Positions 33,219 through 43,926 of a stretch of DNA of 64,000 nt are shown one piece after another; position 1 is the first letter of the stretch, and every line of letters begins with the position of its first letter. Location: the NCBI GenBank assembly GCA_002490835.1, contig DKUU01000039.1, positions 80,690 to 144,689 of the forward strand, read 5' to 3'. A model generated the notes under the pieces. The model made no database searches. It was not told the origin of the DNA and saw only the letters and a program-made list of their open reading frames with translations. Source of the DNA: Lachnospiraceae bacterium UBA7196 (lineage in GTDB: Bacteria > Bacillota > Clostridia > Lachnospirales > Lachnospiraceae). The translations under genes and the position numbers were made by a program.

Positions 33219-33833
33219 TTAATTTGTATAATTCTGATAACCCTGATAATTCGGATAAACTTTCGGAAGAGAAGAATCTTCTTCCAGCAACTGCATCATC
33301 TCCTCAACACTCATGCCGATTTGAATAACTGCCACCTGATTGTCGTAGGATATCAGTTCCCCGCCGATCTCTTTGGCAATTTTCTTTGCTTCCCGCTTAG
33401 ACTCCGCGACAGCAATCACCTGATTTTCGACATATTCCTGCTGATTCATAGACTCTCCTAACCTGTCTCTGCCCATTGCCACACCGCTCAGCATCTGTTC
33501 CGCTCCGGCTACTTCCTCGCTGTCTGGCTTCTGTTCCGTCTCAGCCGCTTCCTCACCGCTGTCTGACTTCTGTTCCGCCCCGGCCGCTTCCTCACCGCTG
33601 TCTGACTTCTGTTCCGTCTCAGCCGCTTCCTCGCCGCTGTCTGACAGCCGGTCTCTCTCAGGCTCTTCCTCGTTGACTGGCATTTTCTCCATCTCAAATG
33701 CTTTCAGGCTGCTTGGCATCTTCTCCGTCTCGGCAGCTCCCACTACGATTTGCTTCGGTCTGATTTGAATAAAAGCAACGATGCCTGCCGCCACAACAAC
33801 CACAGCAACTATAATTGGTATTATTTTTTTCAT
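33219..33833 (-). CDS. Membrane-anchored protein resembling a stand-alone subtilisin propeptide (I9-like)
   Basis: About 204 residues. The ATG at 33833 gives MKKIIPIIVAVVVVAAGIV, one N-terminal membrane segment, after an AAGGG site; ATG 33851 and GTG 33860 are alternatives. Next comes a repeated acidic linker (SDSGEEAAETEQK, about 3.3 copies). The C-terminal 70 residues (YVENQVIAVAESKREAKKI to LPKVYPNYQGY) align with the propeptide regions of both flanking S8 proteases: shared pattern V-x-A-x-SK-x2-A, then L-x3-D-x2-VAV, ending LPxVYPNY. There is no protease domain. It starts within 32 bases of the stop of the 1353-aa protease gene, on the same strand. An inhibitor or folding-helper role for these proteases is inferred. 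Confidence 0.75.
   Translation of the reverse strand: MKKIIPIIVAVVVVAAGIVAFIQIRPKQIVVGAAETEKMPSSLKAFEMEKMPVNEEEPERDRLSDSGEEAAETEQKSDSGEEAAGAEQKSDSGEEAAETEQKPDSEEVAGAEQMLSGVAMGRDRLGESMNQQEYVENQVIAVAESKREAKKIAKEIGGELISYDNQVAVIQIGMSVEEMMQLLEEDSSLPKVYPNYQGYQNYTN
33515..33650 (-). repeat. 39-bp in-frame tandem repeat
   Basis: About 3.3 copies of a 39-base unit encode SDSGEEAAETEQK or close variants in the linker of the propeptide-like protein. Copies are near-identical, so copy number may vary. Confidence 0.9.
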
Positions 33834-33864
33834 CCACTTTCCCTTTTCCATAAATTCCACTTAC

Positions 33865-36800
33865 TTATTTTACTGTAATTGTTAATTTAGCGCTCTTTCC
33901 GGAGCCATCCAATGCCTTAAAGGTAAGTGTCGCTTTCCCTTTATTGACCGGAATCCAGAATGGTATATAACTATCCCCCACTTTAACCGTCACTATTTGA
34001 ATGACGTTACTGTTAGAACAGGTACAGGAAACACTGTCCCAATCCCAATAAGCATATGTTTGACCACCACTAACGACTGTTCTAATGTTTTCACCTGAAG
34101 ATTCATCAAAATAATACGGCGTCATATCTGCTAACAAGTATTCCTCATACGCGTCTACATTGTCATATATGGTCTGCTTAGGTGCATCTGACAAGTATGT
34201 AGTATCAACTACAGAACTTGACCAACCAGTCTGCCCCAAACCTGTTTTATAACGATACATTAATTTTGTAATCGCAGGCTGTACCCAGACCGGATATTCT
34301 GCCTTCACACCACTCCCATCGGTTGCTTCCGCAGTGATGATTGCTACAGAGCCTAACTTCGTCGGATCATATTTGATTCCCTTTACTTTTCCTTTCTGAT
34401 CGACTGTCGCAATGCTTGGATCAGAAGAAGTCCAGTTCAATTTTTTATTACTTGCGCTGCCGCCTACCGCCGCACCTAATACCAACGTTTTATTTCTCCC
34501 AACAACATAACTGCCTGTTTTAGAGTAAATGGAAATAAAGGTTACCGGTTTTACGACTTTCACGGTGAAAGATGCGTTCTTTCCGCTTCCGTCTCTCGCC
34601 ACAACTTTAATTTTGGCGGTTCCCGTCTTTCCGTCAGAATTAACGGTTACAAGACCCGTTTCATTTACCTCCGCGATATTCTTGTTTGACGAGGTGTAGA
34701 TAAAGTTATCAAGGCCCGTATTTCCGCTGTTTTCCGCCCTTCCGAAGAAATTCCCCGAATCCGCCTTCGTAAACGGATGCAGCTGTATGCTCGTGTTAAG
34801 CTTTCCTATTTGAGTTGTACCCAAATTAGCGGTAGTTCCCTCCTCAAATGCAATCGTACCTGTAAGAGCAGGATATACGGTAACCTCCATTGTGCCGAAT
34901 TTTTGGCTGCCATCCAAGGCTTCCGCTTTCACCGTAACTTTTGAAACCGCGCTGACCTGAGTCTTCGGTTTTGCCGTTAATTTGCCGTTCTTTTCATTGA
35001 TCGTCGCGGCATTGCCTGAACTGATTGACCATTTGATCTTTTTATCCGTTGCATCTTTTGTAACATCCGCCACCATCTGCAAGGTCTTTCCCGCTGCCAG
35101 CTGCGCCTCTCCGGTTTTCGATGTAACCGTAACTGACTGCACCTTCTTCGTTACCTGCACCTGCAGGGTGACCTTCTTATTGCTGCCATCCGTTGTCTTC
35201 GCCGTGATCGTCGCTTTTCCGTTTCCGACTGCGGTAACCAATCCGGTGTCACTTACGGTCGCTACCTTCACATTCGATGACGTGTAAGAAATTCCTGTGT
35301 TGGCTTCTGCGGGTTCTACAGCTACCGTCATCTGCACTGTGCCTGCAGTTGCCTCATAAGCTAACGGATACGGTTTCTTATTCTCAAGTACAGGAGCCGT
35401 TAACGTCAGCGAATTTACCTTCGGAAGCAGTGTAATCTCTATTTCTGCCGTTTTTTTACCAACGTCTTGCGCAGTGGCCTTTACCTTAATGGTCGTTTTA
35501 GACGCAATCGCCGCCGCTGCTTTCAATTGGCCATTGGCGTTAATCGAAACATTACCGCTGCCAGCATTACCATAATCGACAATTTCCCATGTTACCTTCT
35601 TATTTGTTGCATAAGAGGGCACGATACTTTTGGTATCTACCAACAAATTCAAAGTTTTTCCGGCACCCAGACATACGGAGTTTGTCTTAGATACAATGGA
35701 GAAACTTTGCATATTCGCATTTACTTTTACTTTTACAGATGTTACTTTACTCTTTTTACCGTAGTAAACCGCAACTGCCTTGATCGTCTTATTCCCGGAT
35801 GCCTGTATGGAAAACGGTCCCTCATAAAGCGTACTCTTTTCCGTCGGCGCTTTCCCGTCTGTGGTATAGTAAATCTTTACTTCGGGATTCTCCGCGCCGC
35901 CTACCGTAGCGGAAAGCGTAATCAGATCTGTGTCCTGAATGGTCGCGTTATTTGCAACGACATCAGCACCCTTCTTTACTACGGGATCCGTCAATTCCCC
36001 TGTGCCGCCATTCGTTGAAGCAGGCGCCGCCATCTTCACAGCCGCCTCAACATTTAACAGACCTGCTCCAAACCTTGCCGCGTCAGAATACCCTGCTGTC
36101 GTTGCCGAATCCTTTAAGATGCTTTTTACGGTATCAACAGCCGACTTCGATCTATTATTCTTTAAATCCGGGCTGACGGAAAGAATATAGGCCGCTGCTG
36201 CCGCTACCATCGGCGCCGCCTGAGAAGTACCGTCCATATACGCATAAGCATCCGGAACGCTGGAAGCAATATTTACGCCGGGAGCGGTAACATCAATAAT
36301 ACCTGCTCCGTAATTAGAAAAACTTGCCAGCGAGGCGGCTCCTTGATTTTTTGCTGATACGGTGATCACATTATCAAAGCAGGCCGGCGAACAATAATTC
36401 GGATCATTTCTATCCTTCGATAACTGTACGCCTTCGTTTCCTGCCGCCGCAACTACCACGACACCCTTGTTCACAGCCGTGTCAACTGCCGCTTCGAATA
36501 ACGCGTCATAGTAATGCCCGCCAAGACTCATATTAATGACCCGCGCGCCGCTGCTTGCCGACGCATTCACAGCCTTGATGATAGCATCCGTACTGCCGCC
36601 TGCCCTTCCCGTAGCGGGATTTTCCTCTAATGCCTTATAAGATACAATACTTGCCTTATACGCGATTCCGGCTCCGCCTTTACCGTTGTTTGCGGTCGCC
36701 GCTATAATACCGGACACATGCGTTCCGTGATCGTCATTATCTTCTGCTCCATTATACGGTGTAGCGTAAGTCACCGCGGCAGACGCCACTCTTCCCTGTA

Positions 36801-37926
36801 AATCTTCATGGTTCTTCTGGATACCGCTGTCAATAACGGCAACTTTTATCCCGGAGCCCGCCGTCTCATTATAATTCCATGCAGCAGTAGAACGAATCTC
36901 TCCGTGATAATACTGGTATCCCTGCGGCACTGAAGGCTGTAAAAACGGATCGTCATTGTTAACCGTCATTATCACATTGCTATCTTCTATCAGCACCGCC
37001 TCCGAAGATATAACGATATCATTACAAGTTGTATACCAATAGTTCGGGTATACCGCCGGAAGCTTTACTTTCTCGTCCTCCGCCATTGCAATAATATCCG
37101 TCACTTCATCCGGGAAGGTCATAACCGCAACACCGTCTTCGAAAGATGCCAAAGACGCGCCGTAGCCCTGTGCTACCGTTTCCGCATATTGTTTGGAAGA
37201 TGCTAGGAAAACTGCCTCATTTGGTAAATACTGGACATTTTTTTCCAATACCTGCAAGCGCTCGGAAGTTCCCTTTAATTCGCGCTTTTCCGAAACCATC
37301 GCAGAAGTCAGATTCATTTCCAGTTCCGGTGCCTTATGGCCTGTCCCCTGCCAGTTATCTTTATCTTCTTCCTGCTCTAAATCATTGTCGGATACTGTGT
37401 CCTCTTTTGATTCTTCCTCTACCTTCTCATCATCAGGAAGCTCCTCTTTTGAAGCAGCGTCCTCACCGTCTTTGTCCGTCTCCTGATCTTCGCCGTCAAC
37501 GTCATTCTCGCCAGAGCTATCTTCCCCGCTGCCGGTCTCACCGGAGCCGTCTTCCTCACTGCCGGTCTCGCCAGCGCCGTCTTCCTCACTGCCGGTCTCG
37601 CCGGAACCGTTTTCCCCGCTGCCGCTCTCATCCGAACCGGTTTCTCCGCTGCCGTTTCCTTCGGAGCCACTTTCGTCAGCGCCAGTTTCTTTGGATGCGC
37701 CTTCTTCTCCATCGACCTTACCGGAATCAGTTTCCTCTTTTCCCTCTTCAGTCTTCGCCGTATCCTGATCCTCGTTTTCGGATCCATCCTCCACAGAGCC
37801 CACTGTCTGTTCAATGACAGGTTCCGCCGCATATGTAACAGCAGCGCTCGACGCCGGTTCTGCGATCATTACCGCTGACAACAACAATGCCAGCAACCGT
37901 TTGCTACATTTCCCTTTTTTCCTCAT
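33865..37926 (-). CDS. Secreted subtilisin-type (S8) serine protease with Ig-like C-terminal modules, second copy
   Basis: A 1353-residue paralogue of the protease at 27781-32112. The signal peptide has the shared LLSAVMIAEP. A long acidic Glu/Ser/Gly repeat region (about 70-150) leads to an I9-like propeptide (about 230-298: LPNEAVFLASSKQYAETVA to LPAVYPNY). The catalytic domain shows D366 (VAVIDSG), H400 (DHGTHVSG), N497 (AAAGNEGV) and S568 (DGTSQAAP), all intact. A chitobiase-like module (IYYTTDGKAPT) and about six BIG2-type modules follow (tails such as DGSNKK and DGSGKNA). It has no wall anchor. It lies 196 bases beyond dnaJ with its own promoter and is followed at once by the propeptide-like gene. 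Confidence 0.9.
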   Translation of the reverse strand: MRKKGKCSKRLLALLLSAVMIAEPASSAAVTYAAEPVIEQTVGSVEDGSENEDQDTAKTEEGKEETDSGKVDGEEGASKETGADESGSEGNGSGETGSDESGSGENGSGETGSEEDGAGETGSEEDGSGETGSGEDSSGENDVDGEDQETDKDGEDAASKEELPDDEKVEEESKEDTVSDNDLEQEEDKDNWQGTGHKAPELEMNLTSAMVSEKRELKGTSERLQVLEKNVQYLPNEAVFLASSKQYAETVAQGYGASLASFEDGVAVMTFPDEVTDIIAMAEDEKVKLPAVYPNYWYTTCNDIVISSEAVLIEDSNVIMTVNNDDPFLQPSVPQGYQYYHGEIRSTAAWNYNETAGSGIKVAVIDSGIQKNHEDLQGRVASAAVTYATPYNGAEDNDDHGTHVSGIIAATANNGKGGAGIAYKASIVSYKALEENPATGRAGGSTDAIIKAVNASASSGARVINMSLGGHYYDALFEAAVDTAVNKGVVVVAAAGNEGVQLSKDRNDPNYCSPACFDNVITVSAKNQGAASLASFSNYGAGIIDVTAPGVNIASSVPDAYAYMDGTSQAAPMVAAAAAYILSVSPDLKNNRSKSAVDTVKSILKDSATTAGYSDAARFGAGLLNVEAAVKMAAPASTNGGTGELTDPVVKKGADVVANNATIQDTDLITLSATVGGAENPEVKIYYTTDGKAPTEKSTLYEGPFSIQASGNKTIKAVAVYYGKKSKVTSVKVKVNANMQSFSIVSKTNSVCLGAGKTLNLLVDTKSIVPSYATNKKVTWEIVDYGNAGSGNVSINANGQLKAAAAIASKTTIKVKATAQDVGKKTAEIEITLLPKVNSLTLTAPVLENKKPYPLAYEATAGTVQMTVAVEPAEANTGISYTSSNVKVATVSDTGLVTAVGNGKATITAKTTDGSNKKVTLQVQVTKKVQSVTVTSKTGEAQLAAGKTLQMVADVTKDATDKKIKWSISSGNAATINEKNGKLTAKPKTQVSAVSKVTVKAEALDGSQKFGTMEVTVYPALTGTIAFEEGTTANLGTTQIGKLNTSIQLHPFTKADSGNFFGRAENSGNTGLDNFIYTSSNKNIAEVNETGLVTVNSDGKTGTAKIKVVARDGSGKNASFTVKVVKPVTFISIYSKTGSYVVGRNKTLVLGAAVGGSASNKKLNWTSSDPSIATVDQKGKVKGIKYDPTKLGSVAIITAEATDGSGVKAEYPVWVQPAITKLMYRYKTGLGQTGWSSSVVDTTYLSDAPKQTIYDNVDAYEEYLLADMTPYYFDESSGENIRTVVSGGQTYAYWDWDSVSCTCSNSNVIQIVTVKVGDSYIPFWIPVNKGKATLTFKALDGSGKSAKLTITVK
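37500..37690 (-). repeat. In-frame Ser/Gly/Glu repeats in the 1353-aa protease
   Basis: Degenerate units of 15-30 bases encode GETGSEEDGSG-type sequence. They form the acidic linker between the signal peptide and the propeptide region. Confidence 0.8.
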
Positions 37927-37999
37927 TTCTCTACCTTCCTCGAATCATAAGTTTATGTTTCCTGTACTATGACCCCCAATACATGAGGGCATTTTACTC

Positions 38000-38005
38000 A
38001 TTATA
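38000..38005 (-). promoter_or_regulatory. Extended -10 promoter of the 1353-aa protease gene
   Basis: The minus strand reads TGATATAAT, a TG-N-TATAAT extended -10, about 74 bases before the start codon. The -35 region is only a T-run. Confidence 0.55.
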
Positions 38006-38070
38006 TCATCCTCTCTCCCATAAAAAAAGCCTTATAACCAATATTTAAAAAATTTTTGATTCTACAACGA

Positions 38071-38103
38071 AAAAAGGATTTCCCCTCTCCGGAAAAATCC
38101 TTT
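38071..38103 (-). terminator. Terminator of the hrcA-grpE-dnaK-dnaJ operon
   Basis: AAAGGATTT and AAATCCTTT arms (38095-38103 and 38073-38081) form a perfect 9-bp stem, followed on the minus strand by a T-run. It lies about 20 bases after the dnaJ stop, so the chaperone operon ends here and does not run on to prmA. Confidence 0.88.
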
Positions 38104-38122
38104 CTACTTAATATTAGCACCC

Positions 38123-39304
38123 TTAAAACTTAAATTTTTTCTTTCTTTTCCCACCGCCGCCGTTCGCATCGTCACTCTGGTCGGCGGTTATGTTCTTTGC
38201 CGCGTTTAAGCTGTCGCCCGTACTCTCGTCAAACTGCTTCAAAAGCTCCTTCGCTTCGTGGGAGAGTTTGTCAGGCACCTGCACCACCAGCGTAACATAG
38301 TGGTCGCCGCGCACGTCCTTGCTCCGCAGGGAAGGCACGCCCTTGCCCTTTAGACGGACTTTGGTGTCGGTCTGTGTGCCGGGCTTCACCTCGTAGATCA
38401 CTTTGCCGTCCACCGTGTCGATCACAATGTCGCCGCCCAGCGCCGCGATCGCAAAGGACATCGGCACCGTGGAATAGATGTTCTCATCCTGTCTTTGGAA
38501 GATAGGATGTCTTCCGACCACCACTTCAACCAGAAGGTCCCCTCTGGGGCCGCCGTTCGAGCCCGGTTCACCCTTATCGCGGATGCGGACACACTGGCCG
38601 TTGTCGATACCTGCGGGTATCGAAACCTGAATCTTTTTCTTATTAGCGATATAGCCCGTGCCGCGGCAGTCCGGACATTTGTCCTTGATGACCTTGCCTG
38701 TGCCGTGGCAGTCCGGACAGGTCTGCACATTTCTGACCGTACCGAAGAATGACTGCGAAGTGAATACGACCTGACCCTTGCCTCCGCATTTCGAGCAGGT
38801 CTCAGGGCTGGTTCCCGGCTTCGCTCCCGTGCCATGGCAGGCGGTACACTCGTCTTTGAGTGTCAGCTCAATCTCCTTCTCCACGCCAAAGACCGCTTCC
38901 TCAAAGGTGATGCGCACGCTGGTGCGGATATTCGCGCCCTTCATGGGGCCGTTGCTTCTGCCGCCGCCACGTCTGCCGCTGCCGAAGAGATCGCCAAAAA
39001 TATCGCCAAAGAGATCGCCGAAATCCGCGCTGTTGAAATCAAAACCACCGAAACCGCCGGGGCCGCCCGCACCGTCGAAGGCAGCATGACCGTACTGGTC
39101 ATACTGTCTCCGTTTCTCCGGGTCGCTTAAGACCGCATAAGCTTCTGAGGCTTCCTTGAATTTCTTTTCCGCCTCCGCGTCTCCGGGATTCATATCGGGG
39201 TGGTATTTCTTCGCAAGGACCCTGTATGCTTTTTTGATAGCGGCGTCATCAGCGCTCTTTTCTACGCCTAGCACCTCATAGTAGTCTCGTTTCTGCTCTG
39301 CCAT
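38123..39304 (-). CDS. dnaJ: Chaperone protein DnaJ
   Basis: A 393-residue co-chaperone. It has an N-terminal J domain with the HPD motif (KKYHPDMNPGD), a Gly/Phe-rich region (GGPGGFGGFDF) and four zinc-finger repeats (CTACHGTG, CSKCGGKG, CPDCHGTG, CPDCRGTG). C-terminal substrate-binding domains follow. It stimulates the DnaK ATPase. The ATG follows AAGGAAGG. It lies 33 bases after dnaK and is the last gene of the operon. Confidence 0.98.
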   Translation of the reverse strand: MAEQKRDYYEVLGVEKSADDAAIKKAYRVLAKKYHPDMNPGDAEAEKKFKEASEAYAVLSDPEKRRQYDQYGHAAFDGAGGPGGFGGFDFNSADFGDLFGDIFGDLFGSGRRGGGRSNGPMKGANIRTSVRITFEEAVFGVEKEIELTLKDECTACHGTGAKPGTSPETCSKCGGKGQVVFTSQSFFGTVRNVQTCPDCHGTGKVIKDKCPDCRGTGYIANKKKIQVSIPAGIDNGQCVRIRDKGEPGSNGGPRGDLLVEVVVGRHPIFQRQDENIYSTVPMSFAIAALGGDIVIDTVDGKVIYEVKPGTQTDTKVRLKGKGVPSLRSKDVRGDHYVTLVVQVPDKLSHEAKELLKQFDESTGDSLNAAKNITADQSDDANGGGGKRKKKFKF

Positions 39305-39337
39305 GGTCTATATCCTTCCTTGGATCCTTTTGATATC

Positions 39338-41212
<1,875 letters not shown>

Positions 41213-41272
41213 AATATTCACTCCTTTTCTGAAGCGCTTACGCTTCCATTGTTTATATTTATTGTTATATTT

Positions 41273-41893
41273 TTACTGAACCACAGCTACCATACTGTGC
41301 CGTACAACGCCCTCGCGGTAGGTGTACCCTTTCTGCAGCTCCTGTGCCACAACCCCGCTCTCAAACTCCTCGCTCTCCACCTGCATCACCGCATTGTGGA
41401 ACTCGGGATTAAATTCTTCCCCGACCGCCGGAATCGGCTTTACGTCCAGATTCTCAAGCTCCGTCATCAACTGCTTGTAGATCATCTGCATACCCTGTGC
41501 GACCGCGCCTTCCTGTTCCCCTTCGGGGATGCTGGCAAGCCCTCTCTCAAAATTATCCACCACAGGAAGCATCTTTTCGATCACGCTCTTCGCGCCTGTC
41601 TCAAACATCGCCGTCTTCTCTTTTTCGGTCCGCCTGCGGAAATTTTCGAACTCCGCCATCTGCCGCTTTACGCGATCCTCAAGCTCCTCGATCTTTTCCT
41701 TGAGAGCGTCCTGCTTTTTGTCTTTCTTTTTCTTTTCCTTCTTCGGCGTGGGTCCTTCCTGCGCTGTCTCCGCTGCCGCTTCCTTCTCCGCCGTCTGCGC
41801 TTCCTCTGCTTCCTTTTCCGCTTCGTCCGGCTGCTGTGCCTGCTGCTCTAACTCTTCTTCCATTTCGTTGGTTCTGTCCTTTTCTTCCGCCAT
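41273..41893 (-). CDS. grpE: Nucleotide exchange factor GrpE
   Basis: A 206-residue protein. A long acidic and Lys/Glu-rich N-terminal coiled region is followed by the GrpE core (QMAEFENFRRRTEKEKTAMF, LPVVDNFERGLA and the C-terminal QKGYTYREGVVRHSMVAVVQ). It exchanges ADP for ATP on DnaK. ATG 41893 (MAEEKDR) is chosen because it lies nine bases after GGAG; an upstream ATG is too close to that site. It starts 38 bases after hrcA. Confidence 0.97.
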   Translation of the reverse strand: MAEEKDRTNEMEEELEQQAQQPDEAEKEAEEAQTAEKEAAAETAQEGPTPKKEKKKKDKKQDALKEKIEELEDRVKRQMAEFENFRRRTEKEKTAMFETGAKSVIEKMLPVVDNFERGLASIPEGEQEGAVAQGMQMIYKQLMTELENLDVKPIPAVGEEFNPEFHNAVMQVESEEFESGVVAQELQKGYTYREGVVRHSMVAVVQ

Positions 41894-41931
41894 CGTGTTC
41901 ATCTCCAATCTATTTATTGACTAAAACATCC

Positions 41932-42957
41932 TCAACGTTTATATAAATCATCAAGCTGACGTTTCAAAAGCCTCAGATTACTGACGACCTTCTCATAATC
42001 CATCCGTTTGGGGCCGATAATACCGATCGTGCCCTTCATACCCTCATCCAGCTCGTAAGTGGCCGTCACGATGCTGCAGTCCTTCATGCCGGCGACAGGC
42101 GTCTCGCTTCCGATATAAACCTGTATGCCGGTATTATTATCGCCTGAAAGGTTATCCTGCACGAGTTCCGTCAAAAGCTGCTTTTCCTCGAAGGTCGTAA
42201 TCAGTTCACTCGCCCGCTCATGATCCGCAAGTTCCGGATATTTGAAAAAGTTCTTCGTGCCGCTGGTGTAGATTTCCAGATCTTCATCGGCCTTGATCGC
42301 CTCCGCCACCGCGTCGATGACACCCGCCACGATCTCGCTGTGGATGCCCGCCTGCTGCTTTAGGGCCGCAATCATGCCCAGATTGATCTCCTCTATCGAA
42401 AGCCCGTTTAAATGCGTGTTTAAAAGGATATTCAACTTAAGGAGCGTCTCGTCACTTAACTCTTCATCAAGCGTCAGCATGGTGTTTTTGATCACATTAC
42501 CCTCTACCACGATGACCGCTAAAAGATGTTTGGCATCCACTCTGGAAAGCTGGATAAATTTCAGCTTATTCCGATGATACTGCGGGGCAGATACCATAGC
42601 CGCATACTCAGTGTTGTTGGCGAGGAGTTTGGCCGCCTGCTTTAAAAGGTGATCGACCTTATCTTCTTTTTCCAGAAGAAGCTCCTTGCGCTCCTCCACC
42701 TCGCGCTCCTTCTCCTCCATCATCTTATCCACGTAGAGGCGGTAGCCCTTATCGGAAGGAATCCTGCCCGCAGAGGTATGGGGCTGCAAAATGTAGCCCA
42801 GCTCCTCTAAATCCGCCATTTCATTGCGAATGGTCGCGGAGCTTAAATTCAGGTCGGTGTACTTGGAGATGGTACGGCTGCCTACCGGCTCGCCCGTCTC
42901 CAGATAATTTCGGATGATGGCCTGCAATATGATATATTTTCTTTCGTCCAGCTGCAT
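41932..42957 (-). CDS. hrcA: Heat-inducible transcription repressor HrcA
   Basis: A 341-residue repressor with an N-terminal winged helix (MQLDERKYIILQAIIRNYLETGEPVGSRTIS; LSSATIRNEMADLEELGYI), quoted in part, and the HTSAGRIPSDKGYR segment that is diagnostic of HrcA. It binds CIRCE and is the first gene of the operon, so it represses itself as well. A perfect CIRCE element lies 83 bases upstream of the start. The ATG follows GGGAG. Confidence 0.97.
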   Translation of the reverse strand: MQLDERKYIILQAIIRNYLETGEPVGSRTISKYTDLNLSSATIRNEMADLEELGYILQPHTSAGRIPSDKGYRLYVDKMMEEKEREVEERKELLLEKEDKVDHLLKQAAKLLANNTEYAAMVSAPQYHRNKLKFIQLSRVDAKHLLAVIVVEGNVIKNTMLTLDEELSDETLLKLNILLNTHLNGLSIEEINLGMIAALKQQAGIHSEIVAGVIDAVAEAIKADEDLEIYTSGTKNFFKYPELADHERASELITTFEEKQLLTELVQDNLSGDNNTGIQVYIGSETPVAGMKDCSIVTATYELDEGMKGTIGIIGPKRMDYEKVVSNLRLLKRQLDDLYKR

Positions 42958-43039
42958 CCCGTCTCCCTCTGTCGGAGTAATTGCCCTCAGAATCCGGCAT
43001 TAACTCCACGAGCTTCGCGCCGCGAATCCCGGTTGATTG

Positions 43040-43066
43040 TTAGCACTCAATTCATTAGAGTGCTAA
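43040..43066. promoter_or_regulatory. CIRCE operator
   Basis: TTAGCACTC (43040-43048), nine bases and GAGTGCTAA (43058-43066) match the CIRCE consensus perfectly. It is the HrcA binding site and lies just downstream of the -10 box of the operon. Confidence 0.97.
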
Positions 43067-43080
43067 CACCTTCTGGTAGT

Positions 43081-43109
43081 AAGGTATCACTTCTTAATTT
43101 CTTTGTCAA
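43081..43109 (-). promoter_or_regulatory. Sigma-A promoter of the hrcA operon
   Basis: The minus strand has a perfect TTGACA (43104-43109), 17 bases and TACCTT (43081-43086), directly upstream of CIRCE. HrcA bound at CIRCE would block the start of transcription. Confidence 0.75.
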
Positions 43110-43140
43110 CATTATATTTATTAAAAAAATGTAAAATTAA

Positions 43141-43176
43141 GAGCAGTCAATCCAGTATCCCCTGAATTGACTGCCC
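43141..43176 (-). terminator. Terminator of the DUF6465 gene
   Basis: GCAGTCAAT and ATTGACTGC arms (43143-43151 and 43166-43174) form a perfect 9-bp stem. A T-rich tract follows on the minus strand. It separates this gene from the hrcA promoter. Confidence 0.85.
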
Positions 43177-43198
43177 GCATTCGTCATTCGTTATGTTT

Positions 43199-43723
43199 TT
43201 AGATGCCGAAGTTTCCAGCCACGTCGCCGTTGATCACGTAGTAAACCACGCTCTCCTCAGGCTTTACGTAAAGCTCCACACTCTTGAAGTCGCCTACCTT
43301 TTTCTTCAGGTCATACTTCCAAACGTCCTTCGCAATCTTTACCAGATCATCCGTCGTGTAGGACTTACCTGCAAACTCTAAGTGCAGGCTCTCCTTAACA
43401 GCCGCCTTTTTGGTGCTGGTCGCTTCCTTGGTGGTCTTCTTTGCTGTCGTTTTCTTTGCCGTAGTCGTCTTAGCGGTTTCCTTCTTCGCTGCAGCAGGTT
43501 TCCTGCCGGGCTTCTTAGCCGCTGTCTTTGTGCCGGGCTTTCTGCCGGGTTTCTTCTTCTCTGCGGGAGCCTTCGTCTCCTCTGTCTTTGTCTCGGCCTT
43601 AGCCTCAGCCTTTACGGTAGCTGCAGGCTCAGTCTTAGCTGCAGGCGCTGCCACGGATGTCGTCACTGTAGATGTCTTTGTATCTGCCGCTTTGTTGATT
43701 TCAGGTTTCTTGATGTCCGCCAT
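43199..43723 (-). CDS. DUF6465 family protein with histone-like Lys/Ala tail
   Basis: A 174-residue protein. The first 105 residues are rich in Ala, Lys and Thr with AT-hook-like KKPGRKPG repeats (twice) and KKTTAKKTT blocks. The C-terminal 65 residues (LHLEFAGKSYTTDDLVKIAKDVW to the end) match DUF6465, a domain of unknown function common in Lachnospiraceae. The tail suggests nucleic acid binding, as in histone H1-like proteins; this is an inference. It has its own strong promoter and terminator, so it is a single-gene unit. Confidence 0.85.
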   Translation of the reverse strand: MADIKKPEINKAADTKTSTVTTSVAAPAAKTEPAATVKAEAKAETKTEETKAPAEKKKPGRKPGTKTAAKKPGRKPAAAKKETAKTTTAKKTTAKKTTKEATSTKKAAVKESLHLEFAGKSYTTDDLVKIAKDVWKYDLKKKVGDFKSVELYVKPEESVVYYVINGDVAGNFGI

Positions 43724-43805
43724 GAGTAATCTCCTTCCCTACTCTTTCACAAATCTTTTCCATAAAAAATAATGTGATGTCTCAATTGTATGCCTCATCA
43801 GTAGC

Positions 43806-43834
43806 AGTGTACCTCATTCAATCGGGGCTGTCAA
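43806..43834 (-). promoter_or_regulatory. Sigma-A promoter of the DUF6465 gene
   Basis: A perfect TTGACA (43829-43834), 17 bases and TACACT (43806-43811) on the minus strand predict a leader of about 75 bases. Confidence 0.8.
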
Positions 43835-43926
43835 CCAACAATTTGTAGGAAATAGTGAATTTTTATGTATAAAATATTATACGATATGCTGGAAAATCAT
43901 GGTTAAACGTTTTTCTAAACTGCTTT

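Noticed and set aside
33515..33650. Possible short regulatory repeat array near the hypothetical gene, as in type III antitoxin RNAs
   Set aside because: The 39-base repeats are on the other side of a terminator and are in-frame codons of the propeptide-like protein.
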